The notes beneath the pieces were generated by a model. That model saw only the letters and a program-made list of their open reading frames with translations, did not search any database and had not been told where the DNA came from. A program made the translations under genes and the position numbers. 64,000 nt of DNA from Roseibium denhamense. GTDB taxonomy: Bacteria; Pseudomonadota; Alphaproteobacteria; Rhizobiales; Stappiaceae. Location of the stretch: positions 123,702 through 187,701 of the forward strand of contig NZ_SMLZ01000114.1 of assembly GCF_009711415.1 (NCBI RefSeq). The letters are read 5' to 3'. Below are positions 48,700 through 57,620 of this stretch, in pieces; the stretch's first letter is position 1; each line of letters opens with the position of its first letter.

Positions 48700-50576
48700 T
48701 CCGCGGCCGTTTCCTGCGCGTACCTAGAACTGGCATCCGTCTCCGATCCACGCGCATCCACCAGTTCAATTTCAAAGACGGCACCGCCTTCTGGATGATT
48801 GCGGGCCCTTAGATGGCCGTCGAAGTCTTTGACGATATTATAGGAAATCGACAGACCAAGCCCCATGCCTTCCCCGGGCTGTTTTGTTGTAAAGAACGGG
48901 TCGAAAACCTGTCCAGCCTCCTCATCCGGCAGGCCTTTGCCATAATCGCGGACAGTTAGCAGGCATTTTCCCGCACTTTCCTCAATCGCTATGTCGATCC
49001 GGGGGGACGGCTCGTCCTTCATTGCATCAAGCGCATTCGTCAAAAGGTTGACCACGACTTGTTGAAGCCGGATATGCCCGCCCATGACCCAGACGTCTTC
49101 CAGCGGCGGCGAAAACGCAAGACGCGCCTCACTCGACCTCAGGCGCGGCTGAAGCAGAGCCACGGCATCATTCACAATTTGAACCAGCGGGACGGGGCGT
49201 ACCTTTTCCATCGGACGGCGGGCAAAGTTTCGCAAGTGTTTCGAAATCGAGGCCATTCGGTCCGCCATCTCAGAGATCCGGCTGATGTTCTCCCGGGTGT
49301 CGGAGGTGCGACCGATGTCCAGCAGTTTGAGGGCGTTGTCCGCATAGGATTTGACCGCCGCGAGCGGTTGATTGAATTCGTGGCTTAAGGCTGCAGACAT
49401 CTGGCCCAGCGCGGCAAGCTTTCCGGCCTGAACCAGTTCGGTTTGCGTTTTCCGCAAGCGTGTCTCTGCAGCCTTTCGCTCAGCCACCTCATCCAGGAGC
49501 TGGGCATTGGTGCGGTTCAAATCCGCGGTACGCTCGGCAACGCGCACTTCAAGCTGTTCTTGCGCTGCTTGTTGCGTTAATAGCCGTTCCAGTAATTGCG
49601 TCCGGCGCTGGATGTAAAAGGCAACGGCCAATCCGATCAGCATGATCGCCAATACGAGAATGAGAACCGCTGCAAGGGCCTGGGTCCTGGCGCGGTTCGC
49701 CGGAACCAAAATACGCACGTTCCAGCCGGCATCGGAGATATAGGCCGCGCTGCTGATATAGCGGACCCCACTACCATCCTCGTCAATCGTGATCAGGCTG
49801 AGATCTTCGCCGAGCGGACTAACCGTATTTACCAAGGAATCGAGACGGTCTTCCGGGTACTGGCGGTTGGCCCGGATTTCAGCCATTGCAGTCCGTGTCA
49901 GGGGTTCCAGCGTCCGGAAGTGCCAATCCTCCCGGCTCGCCATAAACACAACACCCTTCAAATCCGATACGATGATCTGATGGTCCGCATTGCGCCAGGC
50001 CTGCTCGAACCCATCGACCGTGAACTTGACGGCGACAACACCGATCACACGCTCGTTGTCTTCAATCGGTGCGGCGAAGAAATAGCCACGCTCACCCGAC
50101 GTTGTGCCGAGCGCGAAAAACCGGCCTGTTCCTCCTTCTAGAGCCTGTGTGAAATAAGGACGGTAGGCAAAGCTCCTGCCAACAAATGAGAGTTCTTTTT
50201 GATAGCTGCTGGCGGCAAGCGTCATTCCCGACGCATCCATGACATAGACATCAGACGCTTTCAGCCGGTAGGCGGCAAGCCTCAAGTCCTCATTAACGCG
50301 TTTCAGCAAATCTGGGTCCGCCGGAGACTTCAATAGCGCAACCAGGCTTGGCCGCTCGGCAATCAGGGACGGCAAAGGTTCATACCGCTGCAGGGCTCCC
50401 TTCAATCCTTCGACCGTCAGCTGGAGCGTATCCTTGCCGCGCGCACCGGCTTGCTCTTGAAAATAGGTTTCGATGGCAGGTTCGCTCAAGAGCGCGATAA
50501 GCGCGGAAAGCAGCACAAAGCCGGCCAGAACGCGCCCGGAGGTAAATCTGAAAAGGGGTGCCGGGGCTTTTGACAA
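48696..50576 (-). CDS. Sensor histidine kinase, DctB-like
   Basis: A 626-residue kinase with two membrane helices (near 16-34 and 300-322) around a large double-PDC-type periplasmic sensor (with YVMDASGMTLAASSYQ), a coiled coil (QEQLEVRVAERTADLNRTN), the phospho-acceptor in SHEFNQPLAAVKSYADN, and ATPase motifs VVNLLTNALDAMKD, YGKGLPDE and GLGLSISYN. DctB proteins sense C4-dicarboxylates in the periplasm. The preserved partner is the activator that overlaps it. Confidence 0.92.
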   Translation of the reverse strand: MSKAPAPLFRFTSGRVLAGFVLLSALIALLSEPAIETYFQEQAGARGKDTLQLTVEGLKGALQRYEPLPSLIAERPSLVALLKSPADPDLLKRVNEDLRLAAYRLKASDVYVMDASGMTLAASSYQKELSFVGRSFAYRPYFTQALEGGTGRFFALGTTSGERGYFFAAPIEDNERVIGVVAVKFTVDGFEQAWRNADHQIIVSDLKGVVFMASREDWHFRTLEPLTRTAMAEIRANRQYPEDRLDSLVNTVSPLGEDLSLITIDEDGSGVRYISSAAYISDAGWNVRILVPANRARTQALAAVLILVLAIMLIGLAVAFYIQRRTQLLERLLTQQAAQEQLEVRVAERTADLNRTNAQLLDEVAERKAAETRLRKTQTELVQAGKLAALGQMSAALSHEFNQPLAAVKSYADNALKLLDIGRTSDTRENISRISEMADRMASISKHLRNFARRPMEKVRPVPLVQIVNDAVALLQPRLRSSEARLAFSPPLEDVWVMGGHIRLQQVVVNLLTNALDAMKDEPSPRIDIAIEESAGKCLLTVRDYGKGLPDEEAGQVFDPFFTTKQPGEGMGLGLSISYNIVKDFDGHLRARNHPEGGAVFEIELVDARGSETDASSRYAQETAAE

Positions 50577-50840
50577 TTCCGATGTTTTCCTGGTGCGTTG
50601 CTATGGGCTGCAGTATGGGGTCCGTTGAAACTCTAGCGCATTATTTTCCAAACCGCACCGCAGGCTCTGAATATTGGCGGCCGCAACAAGAGGCCGGTCA
50701 TGCTTGTGATGGTCTAAGACGAATTGACCGTTTAGCCTACTGGTCCACGGTGCAAGAACATCAGATCATGGACCGAACCTGTTTGACATGGCCAATGTCT
50801 TTCGACCAACGTGATGGAGCCAGACCCGGGGGAGGATCAC

Positions 50841-51833
50841 ATGACATTTAAAGCACTGCTGGTTGACAAGGATGAAGACGGCAAGACACACGCCTCAGTT
50901 CAAGAGATAGAAGAAAACCGGCTGCCGGACGGAAATGTGACGGTCGCGGTGGACTACTCCACCTTGAACTACAAGGACGGGCTTTGCATCGGCCCCGGGG
51001 GTGGTTTGGTCAAAACCTATCCGCATGTTCCCGGAATTGACCTCGCCGGAACGGTCGAAGAGTCATCTGACGATTGGTACAAGCCGGGTGACAAGGTCGT
51101 CCTCACTGGATGGCGGGTTGGCGAGATTTGGTGGGGCGGCTACGCCCAAAAAGCGTGTGTGAAAGGCGAGTGGCTCGTCCCGCTCCCAGATGGCCTAACA
51201 ACCCGGAACGCAATGGCGGTCGGAACGGCTGGCTTTACGGCGATGCTGGCTGTGATGGCCCTTGAAGACCATGGCCTGAAGCCGGAAAGCGGCCCGGTGC
51301 TTGTCACGGGCGCTGCGGGCGGTGTTGGTTCTGTCGCAACTGCCATTTTGGCTAATCTCGGCTACGAAGTGGCCGCGGTTACAGGCCGCGAGAGCACATG
51401 GGATTACCTGAAAGCTCTTGGCGCGAGCACCATCGTGCCCCGTGATGACGTCAATGAAACGGTCAAACGTCCACTCGAAGCCGAGACATGGGCCGGATGC
51501 ATTGACGCCGTCGGCGGGCCGATGCTCGCACGGGTTCTGGGCCAGATGAAATACGGCGCGTCTGTTGCGGCAGTTGGTCTTGCGGGCGGGGCAAGCCTAC
51601 CGGCCACCGTTGTTCCGTTCCTTCTTCGTGGCGTCAATTTGCTGGGAATTGACAGCGTGATGCGGCCTTATGATGGCCGGATCCGGGCTTGGGAACGCAT
51701 TGCAAAAGATCTTCCAATGGACAAGCTGGAAGACATGATCCAACCGGCAACGCTCTCGGATCTCCCTGAATTGGGCGCTCAGATCCTCAAAGGCGGCGTA
51801 AAAGGCCGCGTGGTGGTGGATGTAAATAAGTGA
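50841..51833 (+). CDS. acuI: Acrylyl-CoA reductase (NADPH), AcuI-type
   Basis: A 330-residue zinc-free medium-chain reductase of the YhdH/AcuI family. The substrate and NADPH pockets are suggested by DYSTLNYKDGLCIGPGGGLV at the N terminus and the Rossmann glycine stretch VTGAAGGVGSVATA. AcuI reduces acryloyl-CoA to propionyl-CoA in dimethylsulfoniopropionate breakdown, although the family also includes general quinone or acrylyl reductases. GGGGGAGGATCAC precedes the ATG. Its 3' end is duplicated downstream. Confidence 0.9.
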   Translation: MTFKALLVDKDEDGKTHASVQEIEENRLPDGNVTVAVDYSTLNYKDGLCIGPGGGLVKTYPHVPGIDLAGTVEESSDDWYKPGDKVVLTGWRVGEIWWGGYAQKACVKGEWLVPLPDGLTTRNAMAVGTAGFTAMLAVMALEDHGLKPESGPVLVTGAAGGVGSVATAILANLGYEVAAVTGRESTWDYLKALGASTIVPRDDVNETVKRPLEAETWAGCIDAVGGPMLARVLGQMKYGASVAAVGLAGGASLPATVVPFLLRGVNLLGIDSVMRPYDGRIRAWERIAKDLPMDKLEDMIQPATLSDLPELGAQILKGGVKGRVVVDVNK

Positions 51834-51867
51834 TTGCAACTGGCAGCCAGTCTCTATCGGCTGCCAG
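51686..51867 (+). repeat. 3' end of acuI, first copy of duplicated segment
   Basis: About 182 bases, the last part of acuI and its hairpin (CTGGCAGCC / GGCTGCCAG at 51840-51867), recur at 52806-52987. The copies differ at many sites, so they are not a recent duplicate. Confidence 0.9.
51840..51867 (+). terminator. Hairpin after acuI
   Basis: CTGGCAGCC at 51840-51848 pairs with GGCTGCCAG at 51859-51867 just after the acuI stop codon. There is no long T run. Confidence 0.6.
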
Positions 51868-51944
51868 CATCTTAATCTGCCGACGTAATTCGCTGCTAAT
51901 GGTGGCCGGTAGCAGCGATATTTTGTGATTAAGCAAAGAACGAG

Positions 51945-52586
51945 CTATGCCGCTTGGCTTTGCATATCCATATACTGAAAGTAGGATTTCGGACTGTAAT
52001 CGAAGAAGAAAAAGTCAGCTTTAAAATGTTCTACGAGCTCATCGTAGAGCTTTTGACCAAGATCTATTGTGTTCTTGTTTTTTCCGAAGTTTTCGCGTGG
52101 AAATGGTGTTTGAATTCCCATTTTACGGGCGAGCCGCCCCACATCGAGGTTTTCAACCTTTAAAATAAAATCGGCCGGTTTGTTTGTATGGAAATGCTGA
52201 GTGTATTTGTATTGCCATGCCAAAAAAATGAGCTGTTCATGAATTATGTTTTGGTAAAACTTGGGTGGGTCCCAAGAGTGCAGATCCGGATAAACACTTA
52301 GCAAGCCCCCATTATAGGATTCGTGCGTCAAGAACCGGTACAGGGACACTGCCCGGTCTATTGGGTCCCGCACACACACCACTACCGTATAGAGATCCCA
52401 TAACTGATGCGGCGTGTTATATGATGGAAAGCCATGATTGACCAACCCGTTGAATCCCAACCATTTCCGGAAACTCATACCCGCAGCCTTAGGATTGTGA
52501 ACGAATATCAACTTCCGTTTATGGCAAATGTTGGGGTTCACAATAACCTCGCGATCAACGGATAAGCCCGTATTTATAAATTGCAT
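51945..52586 (-). CDS. Sulfotransferase-family protein
   Basis: A 213-residue protein of the sulfotransferase family. A PAPS-binding-like 5' site is suggested by FVHNPKAAGMSF (about 28-39) and a 3' site by VVVCVRDPIDRAVSLY. Base composition is clearly more A+T-rich than the neighbours, a sign of transfer. The gene lies between two copies of the acuI end. The acceptor is unknown; many bacterial relatives modify cell-surface sugars or lipids. The ATG at 52586 lacks a good ribosome-binding sequence; a TTG at 52622 is a weaker option. Confidence 0.8.
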   Translation of the reverse strand: MQFINTGLSVDREVIVNPNICHKRKLIFVHNPKAAGMSFRKWLGFNGLVNHGFPSYNTPHQLWDLYTVVVCVRDPIDRAVSLYRFLTHESYNGGLLSVYPDLHSWDPPKFYQNIIHEQLIFLAWQYKYTQHFHTNKPADFILKVENLDVGRLARKMGIQTPFPRENFGKNKNTIDLGQKLYDELVEHFKADFFFFDYSPKSYFQYMDMQSQAA

Positions 52587-52805
52587 GATTCGAAAAATGT
52601 AACCTAAGGCAGCGTAACGCAACTTATGCGAAAAACAACATTATGCATCTCTTTTTAGTGCAATTTTCCCTTTTAAATTGTTTCGATAAGTGATTTTGAC
52701 TATGTAATGCATGTCTAATATTGGAGTTTTGCAATTTATTGGCGATCGATCCCTGGCGCTTTGGACAAAAATGTGTCGTCGCTTTCACCTTCTGCGGGAG
52801 ATTTC
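52587..52805. other. A+T-rich spacer between sulfotransferase and acuI fragment
   Basis: A region of about 220 bases with low G+C and no supported gene. An open frame that runs into the acuI fragment has no recognisable N-terminal part. It is probably part of the imported cassette. Confidence 0.5.
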
Positions 52806-52987
52806 GGCCTGGAAACCCATTGCAAAAGATCTTCCAATGGACAAGCTGGAAGACATGATTCAACCGGCGAGCTTGTCTGATCTGCCGGAGCTCGGCGCTC
52901 AGATTCTTAAAGGCGGCGTAAAGGGCCGCGTGGTGGTGGACGTGAATAAGTGATTGCAACTGGCAGCCAGTTTCTATCGGCTGCCAG
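52806..52987 (+). pseudogene. acuI: Diverged fragment of acuI 3' end, with its hairpin
   Basis: This segment repeats 51686-51867, including the last ~45 codons of acuI, the stop at 52951-52953 and the hairpin. The reading frame is kept (PIAKDLPMDKLEDMIQPASL onward), but the rest of the gene is absent. Roughly one base in ten differs, mostly silent, so this came from a related strain and not from simple copying. Confidence 0.9.
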
Positions 52988-53008
52988 ACCACTGCACCGC
53001 ATTGGGTC

Positions 53009-53797
53009 TCAGTACCGGATGCCCGGCTCGCACAGATCGCCGCCGGATTCTTCAACGGTCGTATCGACAATGCAATTTGCAAATGCTGCATCCCATTGCT
53101 TCAAAAGTTGCAACCCTCTGGGATGATTCTTGCTGAACACAACGAATAGATCACGCTCATAGAACGGCTTGGAGGAACGGCCGATTTCGTCATACCGGTT
53201 TCCGAGCGCTGCACGCGCCGTGACATCGGCAGCACCTTCGACCGAAGTAAAGGCATCCACACGGCCCGCCAACAAAACCTTCCAGGCAAGGTCTTCAGTG
53301 GCAACTTCCTCTACCACACCACCCAACTTCTTCATCGCTTCTGTCTGCGAATACCCCAAAACAGATACAAGCCTGATGTCTTGATCCTTCAATGATTGGA
53401 ACGAATTGGCATGAATCCCATTTGGGAATCGATCTTTGCGGAAGTAAACGTAGAGTCTTTGAGTCACGACCGGCGTATCTGGAAAAAGGAACCTTTCAAC
53501 GCGCTCTGGCGTTTTTACAAAAGGCATTGCTGCAATCATCTGGCCGTTTTCAACCATCACAGCCGTTCGTTTCCAAGGGTAGAATTCGAACTTCACATCG
53601 CTCCCGACCCGATCGAACACTTCAGCCACTTTTTTTGCGTAAGGCCCACCTTCTGGAAGCCGAGATCCGGTATATGGGACCCACTCCCCGGTCACGATCG
53701 TTATCTGCTCAGCTTGACTAGTTGAATTGCCAATTAAAACAATCGCAAAAAGAGCAATCACTGACATAGATAACCGAAACACGTCTATAACTCCCAT
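53009..53797 (-). CDS. Periplasmic substrate-binding protein, amino-acid type
   Basis: A 262-residue exported protein with a signal peptide (about residues 1-28) and the class II binding-protein fold (ITIVTGEWVPYTGSRLPEGGPYAKKVAEVFDRVG). It is unaccompanied by permease or ATPase genes, so it may be an orphan binding protein or a sensor. The ATG at 53797 is chosen. It lies just beyond the acuI fragment. Confidence 0.8.
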   Translation of the reverse strand: MGVIDVFRLSMSVIALFAIVLIGNSTSQAEQITIVTGEWVPYTGSRLPEGGPYAKKVAEVFDRVGSDVKFEFYPWKRTAVMVENGQMIAAMPFVKTPERVERFLFPDTPVVTQRLYVYFRKDRFPNGIHANSFQSLKDQDIRLVSVLGYSQTEAMKKLGGVVEEVATEDLAWKVLLAGRVDAFTSVEGAADVTARAALGNRYDEIGRSSKPFYERDLFVVFSKNHPRGLQLLKQWDAAFANCIVDTTVEESGGDLCEPGIRY

Positions 53798-54124
53798 GAT
53801 CAAGGGTACATGTTTATTGGAGTACGGAAATTTAGAATGCCCCGTTAACTAGAAAACCGATGAATAATCAAAAAAGTATTACCGGTGGCTTCTTTCAATT
53901 TGCCCTTGAGATTTCAGACCCTGCAGAAACGTACGGTTTCCTGTTGCGAAAATCGCGCAGTTACCATATAAGCGCGCGGTCCAGAGTCGTCCGGCTCGTT
54001 TTGGATCGCGTTTTTGCGTTCTAACGCAAGGCAATTCAAGACAACCAAGGGCATGCCGAGTCGGCTCTGAATGCACCAACAAATGAAGCATCTGCTTGCG
54101 GATGCGCCAAAGAAAGGATGCAAA
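53798..54124. promoter_or_regulatory. Intergenic region upstream of rpmI with inverted repeat
   Basis: About 330 bases between divergent genes. TTGCGTT at 54014-54020 and AACGCAA at 54023-54029 form a perfect stem with a two-base gap, about 95 bases before rpmI, which could be part of the ribosomal-protein leader. No gene is seen. Confidence 0.5.
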
Positions 54125-54322
54125 ATGCCCAAGTTGAAGACAAAGTCCGGCGCAAAAAAGCGCTTTAAAGTGACTGCGACCGGCAAGGTGAAAACCGCAC
54201 AGGCCGGCAAGCGTCATGGCATGATCAAGCGCACGAGCAAGTTCATCCGCAACGCACGTGGCACCACCACGCTCAGCGATCAGGATGCAAAGATCGTGAA
54301 GCAGTTCCTGCCTTACGCATAA
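54125..54322 (+). CDS. rpmI: 50S ribosomal protein L35
   Basis: A 65-residue basic protein with the L35 opening [20 protein letters not shown] and the core [15 protein letters not shown]. It is followed by L20 after 24 bases, the common pair. The ATG at 54125 is the family start; longer frames upstream are not needed. infC is not adjacent here. Confidence 0.97.
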   Translation: MPKLKTKSGAKKRFKVTATGKVKTAQAGKRHGMIKRTSKFIRNARGTTTLSDQDAKIVKQFLPYA

Positions 54323-54346
54323 CGCCAGCCCCAAGGAGTTCACACT

Positions 54347-54706
54347 ATGTCACGCGTCAAAAGGGGCGTTACGGCCCACGCTCGTCACAAGAAAGTTTTA
54401 AAGGCCGCCAAAGGTTACTATGGCCGCCGCAAGAACACCATCCGCGTTGCCAAGCAGGCCGTTGAGAAGGCGGGTCAATACGCCTACCGCGACCGCAAGG
54501 CCAAGAAGCGGAATTTCCGGTCGCTCTGGATCCAGCGTATCAATGCTGCGACCCGCCAGCACGGCATGACCTATGGCCGCTTTATCGACGGCCTGAACAA
54601 AGCAGGCATCGAAGTCGACCGTAAAGTACTGTCCGACCTTGCCATTTCCCAGCCGGATGCCTTCAAGGCACTGGTTGACAAGGCACAGGGTGCTCTGGCT
54701 GCCTAA
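54347..54706 (+). CDS. rplT: 50S ribosomal protein L20
   Basis: A 119-residue rRNA-binding assembly protein with the basic N terminus [18 protein letters not shown] and the core [26 protein letters not shown]. It is cotranscribed with rpmI and ends at a strong terminator. In some bacteria L20 regulates its own operon by binding the mRNA leader; no such element was confirmed here. Confidence 0.97.
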   Translation: MSRVKRGVTAHARHKKVLKAAKGYYGRRKNTIRVAKQAVEKAGQYAYRDRKAKKRNFRSLWIQRINAATRQHGMTYGRFIDGLNKAGIEVDRKVLSDLAISQPDAFKALVDKAQGALAA

Positions 54707-54733
54707 GTTGGAAGCCTGACCTTCTGATTTTTG

Positions 54734-54761
54734 AAAACGCGGCCAATCGGCCGCGTTTTTT
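54734..54761 (+). terminator. Terminator of rpmI-rplT
   Basis: ACGCGGCC pairs with GGCCGCGT through an 8-bp G+C-rich stem and a 4-base loop, extended by A-T pairs and followed by six T residues. Confidence 0.92.
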
Positions 54762-54839
54762 GTATCTGTTCTGCGATCTTGAAACATCGTCACGCATGCA
54801 AGCAGCTGTTAGGCTCCACAACGGCGATGGAGTCTCTCA

Positions 54840-55460
54840 ATGCACGGCACAATCATTTTCGATTGCGAATATCTGACAGCGGAAGGTGCGATGAGCCGCA
54901 TGTGGTGCGGGCCCTTCGACCCGGATCCGCAAGTTGCTCAGATTGGAGCCGTGAAGCTCTCACTTGAGCAGAGCTTCGACATCATCGGAACGGAGCGCAT
55001 ATACATCCAAGCATCCGACCGGAACGGGCGGGCCATCAAGCCTGACCCCTATTTTACCGAACTGACGGGCATCACACAAAAAGATCTGGCGGCATATGGT
55101 GTTTCGCATGCCGAAGCGCTGGATCGGCTGAGCAGGTTTGCAGCAGGCAGCTCCTTATGGTCCTGGGGCAAGGATGAGCTGACGCTGTTGGGAACCAGCT
55201 GCTACATCGCCGGTGTCCCTCCCTCGATCCCGGCCAACCGCTTTGGCCATGCAGGCCGCCTGCTTCTGAAAGCGGGCATGCCCGAAGAAGATGTCATGAA
55301 AACCACGAGCGGCAAGCTCGCCGGCTATTTCGGGCTTCAAGTGCCGGACAGCAAGCTCCATGATGCGCTGGATGACGCAATGTCCATCGCAAGGACGCTG
55401 CAACATTTTTTAAGAAACGGTCGTCTCGCGCCAGACGATTTCGTGACCCGTCACGATTAA
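54840..55460 (+). CDS. DEDDh-type 3'-5' exonuclease-like protein
   Basis: A 206-residue protein of the RNase T/epsilon-subunit fold. The first acidic pair lies in FDCEY (residues 8-12), and the last motif is LHDALDDAMSI with the His-Asp of the DEDDh class. ExoI/ExoII acidic residues are not all clear. It could process small RNAs or DNA ends. It stands alone after the rplT terminator. Confidence 0.8.
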   Translation: MHGTIIFDCEYLTAEGAMSRMWCGPFDPDPQVAQIGAVKLSLEQSFDIIGTERIYIQASDRNGRAIKPDPYFTELTGITQKDLAAYGVSHAEALDRLSRFAAGSSLWSWGKDELTLLGTSCYIAGVPPSIPANRFGHAGRLLLKAGMPEEDVMKTTSGKLAGYFGLQVPDSKLHDALDDAMSIARTLQHFLRNGRLAPDDFVTRHD

Positions 55461-55624
55461 GTTTCCCACTTGCAAAACAAGCAGAAAGCCGTGTGCCCAA
55501 AAGGCACGGCGGCAGCAACTCTTCCGATTTTGGGAATCGGCCCGGGTCTATCGGCCTGAAAGATCTCCTCATTATCCCTAAAATCCCCTTTAAATGTCCT
55601 CGTTTGCACCAATGCGTTAACTTT

Positions 55625-55642
55625 TGTGATCATGAAATCACA
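55625..55642. promoter_or_regulatory. Palindrome TGTGAT-N6-ATCACA
   Basis: A perfect inverted repeat of six-base arms separated by six bases, upstream of a small conserved gene. It resembles CRP-type sites but the spacing is two bases longer than TGTGA-N6-TCACA, so the binder is uncertain. Confidence 0.45.
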
Positions 55643-55752
55643 GAAAACTGCGGACAAAAGGTTAACGGAACCCTACATTGGCATGAGTGTTGCGGAGTTC
55701 GGGCGGGAAAGGCGTCTTGCGTCCCACTTTGAAACAAACGAGGCGAACATCT

Positions 55753-56085
55753 GTGCGTGTCACCCGGGTTACATCAACTGGCCGTACCAATGTGAGGCGG
55801 AAACGTCCTGCAGGCGGACAATCGACCAGCGAACGTCAATCCAGTTTCGCTGCCCACTTGCCGACACCCGCCGAACCTGTTCTGGAGCGTAAGCAAGACG
55901 CGTTCGCGCGGCGCTACCGCCCCAACTCGGCCTTCCTTGCCCATTTGATAGCAACCCACGACGCTGATCTGGACCAGCGGTCTGGACTGGCCCTGGAGCC
56001 GGAAAACGGAATTCAGAGCTACCGGGCAACGGCGGCCCTACCGCGCCAACGCGGCGCAGGCCACATTCTGAAAACCGAACGATAA
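55753..56085 (+). CDS. Small conserved alphaproteobacterial hypothetical protein
   Basis: A protein of 110 residues. Its C-terminal part (RRYRPNSAFLAHLIATHDADL) matches the short FLAxLIAT-type proteins I recall from alphaproteobacteria. The GTG at 55753 has GAGG about nine bases upstream; a GTG at 55687 is an alternative. No signal or membrane segment is seen. Function is unknown. Confidence 0.6.
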   Translation: MRVTRVTSTGRTNVRRKRPAGGQSTSERQSSFAAHLPTPAEPVLERKQDAFARRYRPNSAFLAHLIATHDADLDQRSGLALEPENGIQSYRATAALPRQRGAGHILKTER

Positions 56086-56318
56086 CGTTTCTAGCCAATC
56101 GGATATTGCCAAACCGGAACGCCTGCGGCGGCCAGTTTTCCCTGAGCGCGGCAGAGGGGAACTGTGTGTCCATTCGGAATGGATCTCGTCTGAAACGGCA
56201 AATTGTGACGCCCAGCACAGTTTCAAATTGACACGGGTGGCATATTTGTCCGCAGCTCCGGACTCTCCCGGACCTCCGACAAGATTTGGCCACGGACTGG
56301 CCCGCCACGGAGACTAAA

Positions 56319-56636
56319 ATGCAAGTACAGCCTATCGCGGCGATCCGTCCGCTGAAAATCCGCCAAAACCCGACAGTCAATCCCCAGAACGAGCAAGAAA
56401 AAGACAGCCAGAGTGGCAATCCTTTCGTCGCCGGAGAGTTTGGCGCCCACCAATATTTTGCAAGAACCACAGGAACCGGCTCCTACTACGGCGACCGTTC
56501 GGACTATTACACCCAGGTTTTGGCAGACGGTCATTCATCCGCGCAAACCGCGATGGAGCGCACCACCCGCATTTCCGAATATAAGGCGCCAAAAAACGAT
56601 GCTGCGGCGGTTTCCGTCATAGCCGTATCGGTGTGA
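56319..56636 (+). CDS. Small hypothetical protein
   Basis: A 105-residue protein rich in Gln, Ser, Gly and Thr, with GGAG six bases before the ATG. The middle (SGNPFVAGEFGAHQYFARTTGTG) has no recognised domain. It could be exported or disordered. It lies 233 bases after the preceding small gene. Confidence 0.6.
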   Translation: MQVQPIAAIRPLKIRQNPTVNPQNEQEKDSQSGNPFVAGEFGAHQYFARTTGTGSYYGDRSDYYTQVLADGHSSAQTAMERTTRISEYKAPKNDAAAVSVIAVSV

Positions 56637-56996
56637 AAATCCGGGGCGGGCAATCGAACCGTCCGGCGGTTTCACCGCCGGATAAACTCAGCCTATGAAG
56701 TCATGACGAACGGGCGGGTTATGTGGAGTTTTCACGGGCCCCGCCGACTGCCGCACTTTCTTTTCGAGAATAACAACACGCCGCAGGGATACTACGCTCA
56801 CGCAGATCATTACACATATTTAACATGATTCTCTGCGAATTCGCGTTGGAGAACAATCATAAATACATACCTGTAGGACGCAGAGGCGAAAAAATATGTG
56901 TTTTGTCTTGATGGCTATTTGCGTCGATAGACGAGGCCTTTCAGACAAGTGCCCTTTGTCGCCAATCACAGAAACCTTGTGATGAAAGGAAGTCCT
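56637..56996. promoter_or_regulatory. Intergenic region with hairpin
   Basis: About 360 bases. CCGGCGG at 56663-56669 pairs with CCGCCGG at 56675-56681 just after the preceding gene, without a T run. An A+T-rich stretch near 56805-56880 could hold the promoter of the next gene. No coding sequence is seen. Confidence 0.5.
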
Positions 56997-57554
56997 ATGA
57001 GAAATTTCAAGAGTGTGTTGGCGGGTTTGATCGCAGGTGGCGCCATGGTCCCAATGGCGGGCGCCGCAGTTGCGGAGACCAACTCGAGCCACATCAATAC
57101 AATCTCCGAGCAGGCCGTGCTCGATGCGCAGGCCGCCTGGGGCGAAGGTATCGTCGATATTTCAGGCCACTATCTGGCAGGTGCGGACTACGCTGCCCGC
57201 GCTGCGGACCACATCAACACGCTTTATAGCTACGATGCCGGTCCGGTGATGTTCAAACCGACCCTCGCATCAGAGCACCAGTTCCGCGCGACGTTTGACG
57301 ACGCCATGTCTTACTTTATCGGCCAGGACGGGACCGAGGACGAAGGCTTTGCCATCAAGGGCTGGACGAATGTCAGGTGGGACAATCACGGCATCTACAC
57401 CGATCAGGATTCGGCGATGGCCATGGGGAACTATTATTTCACAGGCCCCGACGGAGAGGAAACCCAGGTGGAATACACATTCGGGTATGTCCTCGACGAT
57501 GACGGCAATCTGAGGATCAATCTACATCATTCGTCACTGCCGTTCGCCGGCTGA
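56997..57554 (+). CDS. Secreted NTF2-like (SnoaL/CaMKII-association-like) protein
   Basis: A 185-residue exported protein with a signal peptide (residues 1-26, near AVAETN) and an NTF2-like fold. The motifs AQAAWGEGIVDIS, PTLASEHQFRATFDDAMSYFIG and EYTFGYVLDDDGNLRINLHHSSLP fit a widespread group that databases sometimes call phosphoribosyl-AMP cyclohydrolase, a name the sequence does not support. The ATG at 56997 has AAAGGAAG upstream. Function unknown. Confidence 0.8.
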   Translation: MRNFKSVLAGLIAGGAMVPMAGAAVAETNSSHINTISEQAVLDAQAAWGEGIVDISGHYLAGADYAARAADHINTLYSYDAGPVMFKPTLASEHQFRATFDDAMSYFIGQDGTEDEGFAIKGWTNVRWDNHGIYTDQDSAMAMGNYYFTGPDGEETQVEYTFGYVLDDDGNLRINLHHSSLPFAG

Positions 57555-57620
57555 TGGTAAGGCGCCCCCGGCTGCCAACACTTAAAGCGCAGCCGAGTAC
57601 TCCATTTGCTATACTGGGGA

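Noticed and set aside
52711-52953. 80-codon gene in front of the acuI fragment
   Set aside because: Only the last ~45 codons resemble a protein, and these are the repeated acuI end; the rest looks like spacer.
55769-56470. 233-codon minus-strand frame
   Set aside because: It covers two plausible plus-strand genes and the spacers, and shows Trp/Cys/Arg-rich noise without domains.
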